A DNA stretch of 64,000 bases from Dasytiphilus stammeri_L (lineage in GTDB: Bacteria > Pseudomonadota > Gammaproteobacteria > Enterobacterales > Enterobacteriaceae), in contig CP145871.1 of assembly GCA_041941785.1 (NCBI GenBank), forward strand, positions 372,001 to 436,000, read 5' to 3'. Each line of letters begins with the position of its first letter. Positions within the stretch are counted from its first letter, which is position 1. Positions 29,109 to 38,335 of the stretch are shown in pieces. Below the pieces are notes generated by a model. The model saw only the letters and a list, made by a program, of their open reading frames with translations, did not search any database and was not told the DNA's origin. The position numbers and the translations under genes are program-made.

Positions 29109-30818
29109 TTATATAACCCCAATATTTTTGGGGTTATATTTTTTACTTTTCTGGCGATGTATTTCCGCTAAAAGTGAATTGATATTTTCAGATTTAATTC
29201 TTTGATAGAGACTCTCAAAAATAGAAATACGATGATTCAATAAAGGTAATTTTATTCCTGTCCATTCTAATTTGTGTTGAAGAAATTTTTCTGATTTCTG
29301 ACTTAAGGCAGGCATAAAAGGTTTTAAATAGGTCATCAATACTCGATAAAAATTTATTCCCATAGTACAAATATCTTGTAAATTATCGTCCTGATTACCA
29401 TTTTTAGAAACAGCTATAAGCCAAGGCTTTTGTTCGTTAATATAACGGTTAGCAAGATCAGCTAATGCTATAATCTGTCGAAGTGCCTTACTAAAATCTA
29501 AATTAGATAAAGCGCTTCCTATGGAAACAGAAGCTTCAGTAAATCTCTGATACACTATTGGGTCTTTTAATCTGTTAGATAACCATCCTGAAAAACGTTG
29601 GTTAATAAAACTAGCAGAACGAGCTGCTATATTAACCACTTTATTAACAATATCTGCATTTACCCGTTGAGTAAAATCATTTAAATTTATATCTATATCT
29701 TCAATACGAGAAGATAATTTCGTAGCATAATAATAGCGCAAGCTATCTGCATCGAACCATTTTAACCAAGTGGTCGCGTCTATAAGAGATCCTCTCGACT
29801 TTGACATTTTTGTTCCGTTAAATGTTACAAAACCGTGTACGTAAATAGACGTAGGTTTACGAAAACCACTAGCTTCTAATAGGGCTGGCCAAAATAGACT
29901 ATGAAAATAAATAATATCCTTACCTATAAAGTGACAAAGTTGTACAGTTGAATCTGGTTTCCAAAAATCTTCAAAACATATATCTTCTCTTTTATTACAG
30001 AGATTTTTAAAAGTACTCATATAACCAATAGGTGCATCTAACCAAACATAAAAATATTTACCTATAGTATCTGGAATTTTAAAGCCAAAATATGGGGCAT
30101 CGCGACTTATATCCCAAGGATGTAAGCCCACTGATAACCATTCTTGCATTTTATTAGCTACAGATTCGGGTAAGGAACCAGAACGAATCCATTTTTTTAA
30201 CATATCAGAGTATAACGATAAATCAAAAAATAAATGTTCTGTCTCCTGTAATACGGGTTGCACTCCTGTTATTGCTGAGCGAGCATTTATTAAATCTGTT
30301 GAGCTATAAACGGAACCACATACTTCACAGTTATCTCCATATTGATCTGGAGCTTTGCATTTAGGACACATACCTTTTACTAACCGATCTGGTAAAAACA
30401 TCTTTACATTCGGATCATACATTTGAGTTAATATACGTTTTTTAATCAATCCCTTATTTCTTAATTCTTTATAAATTAATAATACAAATTGATAGTTTTC
30501 TTGACTATGGGTAGAATGATAATTATCATAACTAATATAAAATAACTCGAGTACTTTTTGATGTTTTTTACCTATATCAATAACCATTGTTTCAGGATCG
30601 ATGCCGATTTTTTGTGCCCTTAATAAAATGGGAGTACCGTGTGCATCCGAAGCACAAATAAAAAAAACTTTATGTCCACACATGCGTTGATAACGAACCC
30701 ATATATCCGCTTGGATATGTTCCAGGAGATGCCCAAGATGGAGGGGACCATTAGCGTATGGTAATGCGCAAGTAACAAGAAATATTTTTGTAGAATTAAA
30801 ATTATTCATATCAGACAT
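29109..30818 (-). CDS. metG: Methionyl-tRNA synthetase (C-terminally shortened)
   Basis: Charges tRNA-Met and initiator tRNA. HIGH-type motif in ANGPLHLGHLLE, zinc knuckle CPKC...CEVCG, KMSKS at GTKMSKSRG, and the anticodon-binding helical domain. 569 residues against 677 in E. coli: the C-terminal tRNA-binding/dimerisation domain is absent, while the roughly 550-residue catalytic core is complete. The last codons double as an ibpA terminator hairpin. Twelve bases separate trhP from metG, same strand. Confidence 0.96.
   Translation of the reverse strand: MSDMNNFNSTKIFLVTCALPYANGPLHLGHLLEHIQADIWVRYQRMCGHKVFFICASDAHGTPILLRAQKIGIDPETMVIDIGKKHQKVLELFYISYDNYHSTHSQENYQFVLLIYKELRNKGLIKKRILTQMYDPNVKMFLPDRLVKGMCPKCKAPDQYGDNCEVCGSVYSSTDLINARSAITGVQPVLQETEHLFFDLSLYSDMLKKWIRSGSLPESVANKMQEWLSVGLHPWDISRDAPYFGFKIPDTIGKYFYVWLDAPIGYMSTFKNLCNKREDICFEDFWKPDSTVQLCHFIGKDIIYFHSLFWPALLEASGFRKPTSIYVHGFVTFNGTKMSKSRGSLIDATTWLKWFDADSLRYYYATKLSSRIEDIDINLNDFTQRVNADIVNKVVNIAARSASFINQRFSGWLSNRLKDPIVYQRFTEASVSIGSALSNLDFSKALRQIIALADLANRYINEQKPWLIAVSKNGNQDDNLQDICTMGINFYRVLMTYLKPFMPALSQKSEKFLQHKLEWTGIKLPLLNHRISIFESLYQRIKSENINSLLAEIHRQKSKKYNPKNIGVI
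29111..29145 (+). terminator. Intrinsic terminator of ibpA inside the metG 3' end
   Basis: A perfect 12-pair stem (arms 29111-29122 and 29128-29139, core AACCCC/GGGGTT, loop TATTT) runs into a T tract on the plus strand. It lies 25 bases after the ibpA stop and coincides with the last codons of convergent metG, which read YNPKNIGVI. On the minus strand the trailing T run is poorer. Confidence 0.85.
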
Positions 30819-30830
30819 AATTGATCGCTT

Positions 30831-32210
30831 TCAAAGAATGGAGGAAGGAATTACTTGATTACGTACTAGTAACGCATACTTTATTGAGTAAAGATTAAGT
30901 GGAACTGGGATCCAGACTAAATGTCCCTCGCCTGGTGCCACACTAACTAACTTAAAATTATTATTTTCAATTCGATCTAATACAACATTAATATTACCAG
31001 ATGGCGTAATAATATCTAAATTATCTCCGCAAGAAAACTTATTTTTAACAGCTACTTGCGCTAATTCCTCTCTTCGCTCTCCAGTAAATTCTCCTACAAA
31101 AATTTGTCTCAAAGATCTAGAAAATCCCGAACTAATATTCTGAAAATTTTGCGTTTGATGACGAGAAAAAAAACCTTCAGTATAACCACGATTCGCAAGA
31201 CCTTCCAGCATATCTAAGAGATGATAATTAAATGGTTTTCTATCCAAAGCATCATTAATAGCTAACCGATAAATTTGAGCAGTTCTGGCACAATAATAAA
31301 AAGATTTAGTTCTACCTTCAATTTTTAAAGAATGGATCCCTATTTGTATTAAACGTTGTACATGTCTAATAGCTCGTAGATCTTTGGAATTAAAAATATA
31401 AGTTCCATGAATATCTTCAAAAGTAGGCAGATATTTACTTTTTTCTCTGCTTAAAGGGGACTGAGATGGTGTTGGCTGATCAAGTAAAAAAACTTCTTGA
31501 TCTAAAGGCCCGGAAAATAATTGTGATGATATCTTGCTGGCGGAATTTAGGGATGGATTCTTTAATTCTACATTTCCCATATCGTCTTCTTTAGCTGGAA
31601 GTAGATTATATTTCCAGCGACAAGTATTAATACAAGCTCCTTGGTTAGAATCACGTCTATTAATATACGTTGATAATAAACACCGTCCTGAATATGCAAT
31701 GCACATAGATCCATGTACGAAAACTTCTAATTCTATCTCCGGAACTATCTGTCGAATCTCTTCTATCTCTTCTAGAGAAAGTTCTCGTGATAAAATTACT
31801 CTTTTAATGCCCATTGTTTGCCAAAATTTTACAGAAGCCCAATTAACAGCGTTGGCTTGAACGGATAAATGTATTGGCATGGTGGGGTAAAATTCGCGCA
31901 CTAACATAACTAGGCCTGGATCAGATATAATTAATGCATCTGGACCCATATCAATAATAGGATTAAAGTCGTTAATAAAAGTTTTTAACTTGGCATTATG
32001 TGGAGTAATATTAGCTACCACATAAAATTTTTTATTTTGGTCATGGGCTTCTTTAATACCTATAGATAAATTATCACAATGAAATTCATTATTTCGCACC
32101 CGTAAACTATAACGAGGAGGTCCCGCATATACTGCATCTGCACCATATGCAAAGGAATAGCGCATATTTTTTAACGTTCCGGCCGGAGATAGGAGTTCAG
32201 TAGTTAACAT
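30831..32210 (-). CDS. trhP: tRNA 5-hydroxyuridine synthase TrhP (YegQ, peptidase U32 family)
   Basis: U32-family protein required for 5-hydroxyuridine at wobble position 34 of several tRNAs. 459 residues (E. coli YegQ 453) with LLSPAGTLKNMRYSFAYGAD at the N-terminus, VFVHGSMCIAYSGRC, INTCRW and SLKIEGRTKSFYYCARTAQ. The central segment around 215-260 is diverged relative to E. coli. It lies upstream of metG on the same strand and divergent from dcd. Function is from family knowledge. Confidence 0.94.
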   Translation of the reverse strand: MLTTELLSPAGTLKNMRYSFAYGADAVYAGPPRYSLRVRNNEFHCDNLSIGIKEAHDQNKKFYVVANITPHNAKLKTFINDFNPIIDMGPDALIISDPGLVMLVREFYPTMPIHLSVQANAVNWASVKFWQTMGIKRVILSRELSLEEIEEIRQIVPEIELEVFVHGSMCIAYSGRCLLSTYINRRDSNQGACINTCRWKYNLLPAKEDDMGNVELKNPSLNSASKISSQLFSGPLDQEVFLLDQPTPSQSPLSREKSKYLPTFEDIHGTYIFNSKDLRAIRHVQRLIQIGIHSLKIEGRTKSFYYCARTAQIYRLAINDALDRKPFNYHLLDMLEGLANRGYTEGFFSRHQTQNFQNISSGFSRSLRQIFVGEFTGERREELAQVAVKNKFSCGDNLDIITPSGNINVVLDRIENNNFKLVSVAPGEGHLVWIPVPLNLYSIKYALLVRNQVIPSSIL

Positions 32211-32309
32211 ATCTTATGTATAATATTAATTTCGGTGAAGTATAGATAATTTTTGAAATTATTATATCTTATAATATCTTATATATCCATGTAAAATGGA
32301 GCACAATTA

Positions 32310-32879
32310 ATGAAACTCTGTGACAGAGATATTGAAAATTGTCTGGATAGTGGAAAATTAATTATTCTTCCACGACCTGGACGAGATAGAATTAATGGCG
32401 CTACTGTAGACATCAGTTTAGGAAATAAATTTCGTACCTTTCATGCATCTACAGTTCCCTATATTGATTTAAGCAATCCTAATGTCGAGATTATTAATCG
32501 CATAATGAGCGAAGAATTCATAATTTCCAATCAAGATTATTTGTTTATTCATCCTGGGGAATTAGTATTAGGAGTTACTCTAGAGTCAATTACCATGCCT
32601 GATGATTTAATTGGATGGCTGGATGGACGTTCCACTCTTGCACGCTTAGGTCTAATGATACATATTACCGCACATCGGATAGATCCTGGATGGAAAGGTT
32701 GTCTTGTTCTTGAATTTTATAATTCTGGGAAATTACCGTTAGCTATTAGACCGGGTATGTTAGTAGGGGCAATTAGTTTTGAACTTCTGTCTGGTCCAGC
32801 CGTACGTCCCTATCATCGACGTTTTAATTCACACTATAAAAATCAGAGTAGTATCTTGATTAGTCTACATTCTAAATAG
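32310..32879 (+). CDS. dcd: dCTP deaminase
   Basis: Deaminates dCTP to dUTP, the main source of dUMP for thymidylate. 189 residues (E. coli 193) with conserved WLDGRSTLARLGL (catalytic Ser/Arg), LVLEFYNSG (catalytic Glu) and RPGMLVGAISFE. GGAG lies nine bases before the ATG. Its product connects to uracil-DNA glycosylase in keeping uracil out of DNA. Confidence 0.97.
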   Translation: MKLCDRDIENCLDSGKLIILPRPGRDRINGATVDISLGNKFRTFHASTVPYIDLSNPNVEIINRIMSEEFIISNQDYLFIHPGELVLGVTLESITMPDDLIGWLDGRSTLARLGLMIHITAHRIDPGWKGCLVLEFYNSGKLPLAIRPGMLVGAISFELLSGPAVRPYHRRFNSHYKNQSSILISLHSK

Positions 32880-32952
32880 AGAGAAACAATTATTTTTATC
32901 TGGAACACAAGCACTAAATCACATGTTTAAAATTAATATTTAGCTCTTGTAT

Positions 32953-33014
32953 CCTCCCCTAGGAGGGCTCCTACGGCTGACAGAGCAGTTTATATTACAA
33001 CTGCTCGAGGAGCC
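32953..33014. other. Nested hairpin element of unknown function
   Basis: CCTCC/GGAGG (32953-32966, loop CCTA) is followed by a two-level hairpin. Outer arms GGCTCCT (32966-32972) and AGGAGCC (33008-33014) enclose inner arms GAGCAGTT (32983-32990) and AACTGCTC (32999-33006). The segment is much richer in G+C than its surroundings. The two structures compete for base 32966. No T tract follows, so it is not an ordinary terminator. It could be a small RNA, a processed leader or a gene relic; I do not recognise it. Confidence 0.45.
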
Positions 33015-33131
33015 ATTTCTACCGAGCCATTAAATATATAGAATTTAAAATTAACCTTATCTTTCTTAAGTTAAGATACTTTTTAAGTAAATTCGGATAA
33101 TAAGTATCGACTACAACGATTGGATATTAGC

Positions 33132-33149
33132 ACCATCATTAATGATGGT
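33132..33149. repeat. 18-base perfect palindrome
   Basis: ACCATCATTAATGATGGT is a perfect inverted repeat without a spacer, in a non-coding stretch. It could be an operator-like site or chance. No matching second copy was noticed. Confidence 0.4.
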
Positions 33150-33462
33150 ATGACGACTGATTTACTTCTTCCATAGTTAATTATTTTATTTAGGGAAAAG
33201 TTTGGTATTTTAATGGTGGCATCTTTATCTACTATTTTGTGTCAAGAAAGGAATAAACTAAATATCAAAAATTTTAAAATAGATTCATATTCTGTAATAT
33301 TAAGTAAAAGAGAATTAGACATTAGGAATAAATCAGTACTATATTGTAACAACGCGTTAAATATTATCATAATAATATTGAGTTAAGGGAATGATGAAAG
33401 ACTTCCCTGTTCTACCTATATACAAAAGAACGAACATATCGTAGAAAGGAGAAATTTATTTT

Positions 33463-34368
33463 ATGATGAGAAGAATGGCTCTATTTTTGATAACTAACAT
33501 CAGTGTTATGATAGGATTAGGATTGATGGTTAGTTTAATAGGAATGAAAATAAAAACAGTTAGTACAATTATTCTTCTAGCAGGAGTCGGTGGTTTTAGT
33601 GGCGCAGTAATTTCCCTATTACTATCTAAACATATAGCAGTAAGTTCCGTGGGAGGAAAGTATATTGAGAAACCAAAGGATGAACTAGAATGTTGGCTGA
33701 TAAAAATTATCAGAAATCAAGCAAAACATATAGGTATAGTTATGCCAAGGGTAGCCATTTACACCGCTGAAGATATGAATGCCTTTGCTACGGGTGCTAC
33801 TCGTAATAATTCTGTAGTAGCGGTATCTACCGGATTGCTCAATAACATGAAGAAGGACCAAATCGAGGCTGTTTTAGCACATGAAATGTCTCACATTGTT
33901 AATGGGGACATGGTAACTATGACTTTACTTCAGGGAATAGTAAATACTATGGTAATTTTGATGGTCCGTATTATATCACAAATAACATCGGTATTATCCT
34001 CAAGTAATCATCGGATGTCTAAAACTCACCCTGAAAATACTATGATATATTCTATGATAATCAGAATATTACAAGGTGTATTAGGAGTACTAGCAAGCTT
34101 AATAACAATGTGGTTTTCTCGAAGAAGAGAATTTTATGCGGATGCGGGTGCCGCAAAGATGGTAGGCGCTGAGAAGATGATTGCCGCCTTAGAACGATTA
34201 AAAAGTAGCTCTGAACCTAAGGAAAATAATCTGGTACGAGCTTTTTGTATTCATGGGAGTAATACTACGAATACGAAAACATTTTCTCACCGTAGTGACC
34301 TATTCAAAACACATCCCTCGTTAGAAAAACGTATTTTAGCATTACGTACTAAGCAGTATCTTAAATAA
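33463..34368 (+). CDS. htpX: Protease HtpX
   Basis: Inner-membrane zinc metalloprotease for quality control of membrane proteins, complementing FtsH. 301 residues (E. coli 293). Two N-terminal membrane segments (about 6-26 and 36-56), zinc motif HEMSH, two further hydrophobic segments around 165-215 and the conserved FSRRREFYADAGAAKMVG. Strong ribosome site AAAGGAG. Its usual E. coli neighbours prc and proQ are absent. Confidence 0.96.
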   Translation: MMRRMALFLITNISVMIGLGLMVSLIGMKIKTVSTIILLAGVGGFSGAVISLLLSKHIAVSSVGGKYIEKPKDELECWLIKIIRNQAKHIGIVMPRVAIYTAEDMNAFATGATRNNSVVAVSTGLLNNMKKDQIEAVLAHEMSHIVNGDMVTMTLLQGIVNTMVILMVRIISQITSVLSSSNHRMSKTHPENTMIYSMIIRILQGVLGVLASLITMWFSRRREFYADAGAAKMVGAEKMIAALERLKSSSEPKENNLVRAFCIHGSNTTNTKTFSHRSDLFKTHPSLEKRILALRTKQYLK

Positions 34369-34457
34369 TAGAATCCTTATTTTAGTTACGGAGGAATCAT
34401 CATTGATGCAATTAAATTTACTCCTTAGTTGGTTATGACTACTGTGTATTTGTTAAA

Positions 34458-35123
34458 ATGCGAATTTTAGCTTTAGATACTTCCACCGAAGTATGTTCTG
34501 TAGCTTTATTCAATCAAGGACAAATTAACTGGAGACTAGAATATTGTTATAGAAATCATTCTCAGCGTCTTTTACCTTTGATTCAACAAATACTCATTGA
34601 AGACGAGATATATCTACAGGATCTTGATGCGGTAGCATATAGTAGAGGTCCAGGAAGTTTTACCGGTTTACGAATTGGCATGGGAGTCGCTCAAGGACTT
34701 GGAATAGGTGCTGAGTTGTCTATGATAGAGGTATCTACTTTAGCTCTTATGGCGGAAACTTCTTGGAGGATAATGGGCACCAAAAGAGTGTTAGTAGCTC
34801 TGGAAGCAAAAAGGGGATTATTTTACTGGGCGGAATATCGTCGTGATAATATTTCATGGTACGGAAAAGAAACTGAAACAGTACTAAGTACGATGGAGAT
34901 GAGAAATCGCATTTCACAGTTGACAGGATCGTGGGGAATGTCTGGAAATGGTTGGAATAAGTATCCTGAGTTAACTAGCATGAAAGAATTGGACCTAATT
35001 AAAAGTACTAATATTCCCATAGCAAGATATATTTTTCCTTTAGTAATGGAAAAACTGAAAATTAATAATAATATAGATCCTATTAAACTTAAATACTACG
35101 AAAAAAAATCTAGCCGTTCATAA
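34458..35123 (+). CDS. tsaB: tRNA threonylcarbamoyladenosine biosynthesis protein TsaB
   Basis: Non-catalytic partner of TsaD in making t6A37 of ANN-decoding tRNAs. 221 residues (E. coli 231) with the ASKHA-like N-terminus MRILALDTSTEVCSVAL and the conserved SRGPGSFTGLRIGMGVAQGL. No clear Shine-Dalgarno precedes ATG 34458. The C-terminal region is diverged, as is usual for this protein. Confidence 0.94.
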   Translation: MRILALDTSTEVCSVALFNQGQINWRLEYCYRNHSQRLLPLIQQILIEDEIYLQDLDAVAYSRGPGSFTGLRIGMGVAQGLGIGAELSMIEVSTLALMAETSWRIMGTKRVLVALEAKRGLFYWAEYRRDNISWYGKETETVLSTMEMRNRISQLTGSWGMSGNGWNKYPELTSMKELDLIKSTNIPIARYIFPLVMEKLKINNNIDPIKLKYYEKKSSRS

Positions 35124-36132
35124 AATTACTAATGAGCACACACGCAATATTTAATATCAGTTTTTACTGAGACTAGTTAGTAATGTAATTCTAACTAGAG
35201 AGATGCTGCTAATCATATTAGCTGTTGTGGGCCAAAACATACTCTTAGCTCGTCATCTCTCTCTCCTATATTCGATTAATCTAATTTATTAATAATAATT
35301 TTCTGACCAATACTACAACTAAAATACCACTAAAAGAAGACGATCTATTATCGAATTGTTTGTTTATTTTCTGAGCTTTTGAAGTCGTTATGCGGTTCCA
35401 AGTACCAAAAGAAAAATAGCACATAAATATAATTATCGGTAAAAGTAATCATCTCTAATGGATAGAAATTCGAAAAAAAATAACATCCAGATATATAATA
35501 TTTTTAGCGGATAATTTATCTCCTTTGCCATGATCCAGGGAAAGACATTGAGAAATTTTTATGTCTTCTCTTAGAGAGAATTTTTCTTCCATAAAAAAAG
35601 TGTTCATATCTAAATTAATGGATAGAAACAATATTAGTAATTAATTGTTTGAATTATCTGCAATTTTTATCTCAGAAAAAATATATAATTATCCTAGAAT
35701 AATATTTTAAATAAGAGTTGATAACTGTTTTTAGGATTATAGAGTTTGAATAAACTAATTTAATAAAAGGTCTGAATCAATTATTTAACTTATCTTTCTA
35801 TTTTTAAATTTCGATATTATAAAAATTTATTAATTCTTTTGTATTAAGAAATTAAATTACTTTGATTGTTGTTATCTACTGAAAATTGAAGATAGATGTA
35901 ATCTAAGTTAACGACTACTGACTTAATAATTGAGGTTAGAAGATTCGTACGGTCCTTTAAATACTATCTTGGAGAGCAGAATAACATAAGGTAAGCTACC
36001 TACTTACCTATTCGGATCCCCTCTTAGAAAACAGTACTGCTTTCCTTAAGTTAAATAATTTTATATTATCTGCAACATTGATGTGAGATAAAAATCTCTA
36101 TCACTTTAAAATTTTAAAATCAAGGATAAATT
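35124..36132. other. One-kilobase non-coding stretch before hupA
   Basis: No credible reading frame in about 1,000 very A+T-rich bases; presumably eroded genes, none recognised. One compact hairpin stands out: AGGTAAG (35989-35995), loop CTACCTA, CTTACCT (36003-36009), 124 bases before hupA. AAGGA precedes the hupA start. Confidence 0.5.
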
Positions 36133-36408
36133 ATGAAGAAAAACGAACTAATAGAAATTATTGCTGCTAAATCACAATTAACTAAAATACAGTCCAAAAT
36201 AGCTTTGGAAGCTATATTAGATGCTATTACTGAATCACTAAAAGCGGGAAAAACAGTCCAAATAGTTGGTTTTGGTACTTTTAAAGTCAATTATCGTGCT
36301 GAACGAAGCGGACGTAATCCACAGACTGGACAAGAAATAAAAATAGCTGCTACTAATGTACCCACCTTCATTTCGGGAAAAGTTTTAAGAGCCGCGGTAA
36401 AATCATAA
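36133..36408 (+). CDS. hupA: DNA-binding protein HU-alpha
   Basis: Nucleoid-associated protein that bends and compacts DNA. 91 residues, colinear with E. coli HupA (90 aa), with the DNA-binding arm VGFGTFKVNYRAERSGRNPQ and NVPTFISGK. AAGGA seven bases before ATG. Faces the purH relic, which matches the hupA-purD-purH neighbourhood of E. coli. Confidence 0.97.
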   Translation: MKKNELIEIIAAKSQLTKIQSKIALEAILDAITESLKAGKTVQIVGFGTFKVNYRAERSGRNPQTGQEIKIAATNVPTFISGKVLRAAVKS

Positions 36409-36430
36409 ATAACATGCTATATATAATAGG

Positions 36431-36484
36431 GAGGGGATCCTGGATAAGTTAACAGTTCTTAATTTTTTTTTGGTGATCCCCTTC
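36431..36484. repeat. Inverted repeat downstream of hupA
   Basis: GAGGGGATC (36431-36439) and GATCCCCTTC (36475-36484) can pair across a 35-base loop that holds a long T run. It may be a weak transcription end or RNA-stability element for hupA, but the T tract is inside the loop rather than after it. Confidence 0.4.
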
Positions 36485-36534
36485 TTACCTCTTAGATAAC
36501 AACGTAATTTGAAATGTTTTCTAATTAGTACTAT

Positions 36535-37400
36535 TTAGTGGCAAAAGTGACGGTAACTCCTAAATATCATAGCAATATTATGTTCATTAGCAGATGCAAT
36601 AACTTCTTCATTACGTAGGAACACCCTCCTCCCCCGGCTGGAATGACACAAGGCATTCTCTCTTCAATGCTATTTAAAGAAGTGCTAAAGCATAATATTC
36701 CTGGATGTCAAGATTTTGTTCTTCTGCTTTTAGAGGGATAATTTTTAGTGATCCTATCCTTATCCGTCTAAGTGGACCGTAGCCTCTATTCGTAGATTCG
36801 GTTTGGTCGCAGGATGATTTATTGGCTGATGGGACGATAATAATATTAACAAACGGGTTTTTAATCATCAAATTGGCAGTATATTTATTAAGTTCACGAT
36901 TTACTGCAATAATTACGCCAAAAGCTGAGATAGGATCCATTTTTCACTATTTTTTATATGTTTCGTAAATATTACTACCTACCCAAAGCTACTACTCCGC
37001 ATGGGTTAGCATGTTTTATGACACAAGAAGGATCACTAAATTCTTGTACCCTGCAGTATCACTATCTACAATAGTATTGATATCTCCTTTCTCACGTCAT
37101 ATAAAGATTGTTATTATCTATTTTAGTAATAACCGATTCATAATCTGGTTCATCTCCTATAATAGTTATATTAGAGAAATTTTTTATGCAGACCGGGAAG
37201 GACAAGAGCATGAGCTAGTAATATGATGTGATACTTATTAGATACAGAAACCTCCGCATAGGAAAATTTGGTGGTGAGTAATGGTTAGAATGAATAGGCA
37301 TATTTACTCCTGAGGTGAGGTGGTGAGCAAAATTAGAGATATTTCCAGGGCTGGAAATGAAGAATTGTTGGATAGAAACTTTTTTATGATCCACAACAAC
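36535..37400 (-). pseudogene. purH: purH pseudogene (AICAR transformylase/IMP cyclohydrolase)
   Basis: Colinear fragments of PurH lie in different frames on the minus strand. They are: an N-terminal-like NFAHHLTSGVN (near 37310-37385); DYESVITKIDNN (37092-37185); EFSDPSCVIKHANPCGV (36975-37043); DPISAFGVIIAVNREL with VNIIIVPSA (36674-36940); and the C-terminus NEEVIASANEHNIAMIF...YRHFCH ending at TAA 36535-36537. Compare E. coli HANPCGVAIG, DPTSAFGGIIAFNREL and DDEVIAAADEHGMAMIF. About 870 of roughly 1,590 bases remain, with frameshifts and deletions. De novo purine synthesis is therefore broken here unless another copy exists. Confidence 0.93.
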
Positions 37401-37715
37401 AGTACAGATAGAATCATTACTAAATATTAATACTTTAATAAGCAGTGAATAACTCAACTCCTATTCTATCTAACTATTCAAGAGATCAAAATAAGAGAAG
37501 CTAAAAAACACATTACATATTAGGGATAAAATAAAAAAATAAATCTATTGCTTAAAATTTTCGAATCTTCAGTAGAACAAAATATCACAACGTTCTCCTC
37601 ATGGTATTTGTGGTACTTTGTAAAAAGTAATGGATGGAAGATAATTGATTAGGAATATTCTGTAGTAAGAAGACGTCTAATAAACCTGATATTAATAATT
37701 TATTTGGTTAATAAA
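37401..37715. other. Non-coding stretch between purH relic and dsbA
   Basis: About 315 bases without a gene. In E. coli purH adjoins rrnE, and dsbA lies downstream of rrnA, so this junction falls where an rRNA operon once stood. No rRNA sequence remains here. A TTG at 37704 in frame with dsbA is not needed as a start. Confidence 0.45.
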
Positions 37716-38303
37716 ATGAAAAAATGTTTAAGTATACTACTTATTTGTATCAATTTATTTTCGATTAATATATCTTACGGTTTTTCCGCTCCATTGCATA
37801 ATGGTGATCATTATCTAACCATTCTTGACCCACCTATCAGTGGAATACCAAAGGTAGTAGAATTCTTTTCATTCTTATGTCCTCATTGTTACCAATTAGA
37901 ATATATTCTCCATGATAAATTAAAAAATAGATATCACTTCTCCTTTTTAGGAGGATCAATGGGGAAAATATTAACTCAAGCCTGGAGTGTAGCCATGGTG
38001 CTAGAAGTTCAAGATGCAATAATTGCCCCGTTATTTGAAGGTATTAAAAACAAAAATATTTTCTCTTCAGAAGATGTACGGAGTTGTTTCATTAAAATAG
38101 GAATCAAACCACGTGATTATGATGCGGTATGGAACAGTTTTTTGGTTCACTATTTGGTAAGGAAACAAGAAGAATCAGCCAAAAATCTAAAAATCACTTC
38201 TGTTCCTACCATTGTAGTAAATGGTCAATATCTAATTATAAATAATTTTCATAATTGGCAGCAATATGACCAAATAATAAAATTTTTATCCCAACAGGAT
38301 TAA
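37716..38303 (+). CDS. dsbA: Thiol:disulfide interchange protein DsbA
   Basis: Periplasmic oxidase that forms disulfide bonds in exported proteins. 195 residues from ATG 37716 (E. coli 208), with a signal peptide at about 1-22 and a thioredoxin-like domain with active site CPHC at 55-58 in FSFLCPHCYQ. The cis-proline loop reads VPTIVVNGQY. Stands upstream of polA as in E. coli. Its reoxidant DsbB is encoded at 58.5 kb. Confidence 0.95.
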   Translation: MKKCLSILLICINLFSINISYGFSAPLHNGDHYLTILDPPISGIPKVVEFFSFLCPHCYQLEYILHDKLKNRYHFSFLGGSMGKILTQAWSVAMVLEVQDAIIAPLFEGIKNKNIFSSEDVRSCFIKIGIKPRDYDAVWNSFLVHYLVRKQEESAKNLKITSVPTIVVNGQYLIINNFHNWQQYDQIIKFLSQQD

Positions 38304-38335
38304 CCACATAATTCAATGGATAATACTAGATACTG

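Larger units (their letters stand above)
32880..33462. other. Non-coding stretch between dcd and htpX with structured segments
   Basis: About 580 bases with no credible gene. It contains the nested hairpin at 32953-33014 and the palindrome at 33132-33149, listed separately. AGGGAA/TTCCCT near 33388-33410 could form a small hairpin upstream of htpX. The final bases carry AAAGGAGAAA, the htpX ribosome binding site. Confidence 0.5.

Noticed and set aside
37011..37226. 71-codon plus-strand frame
   Set aside because: Antisense of PurH fragments on the minus strand.
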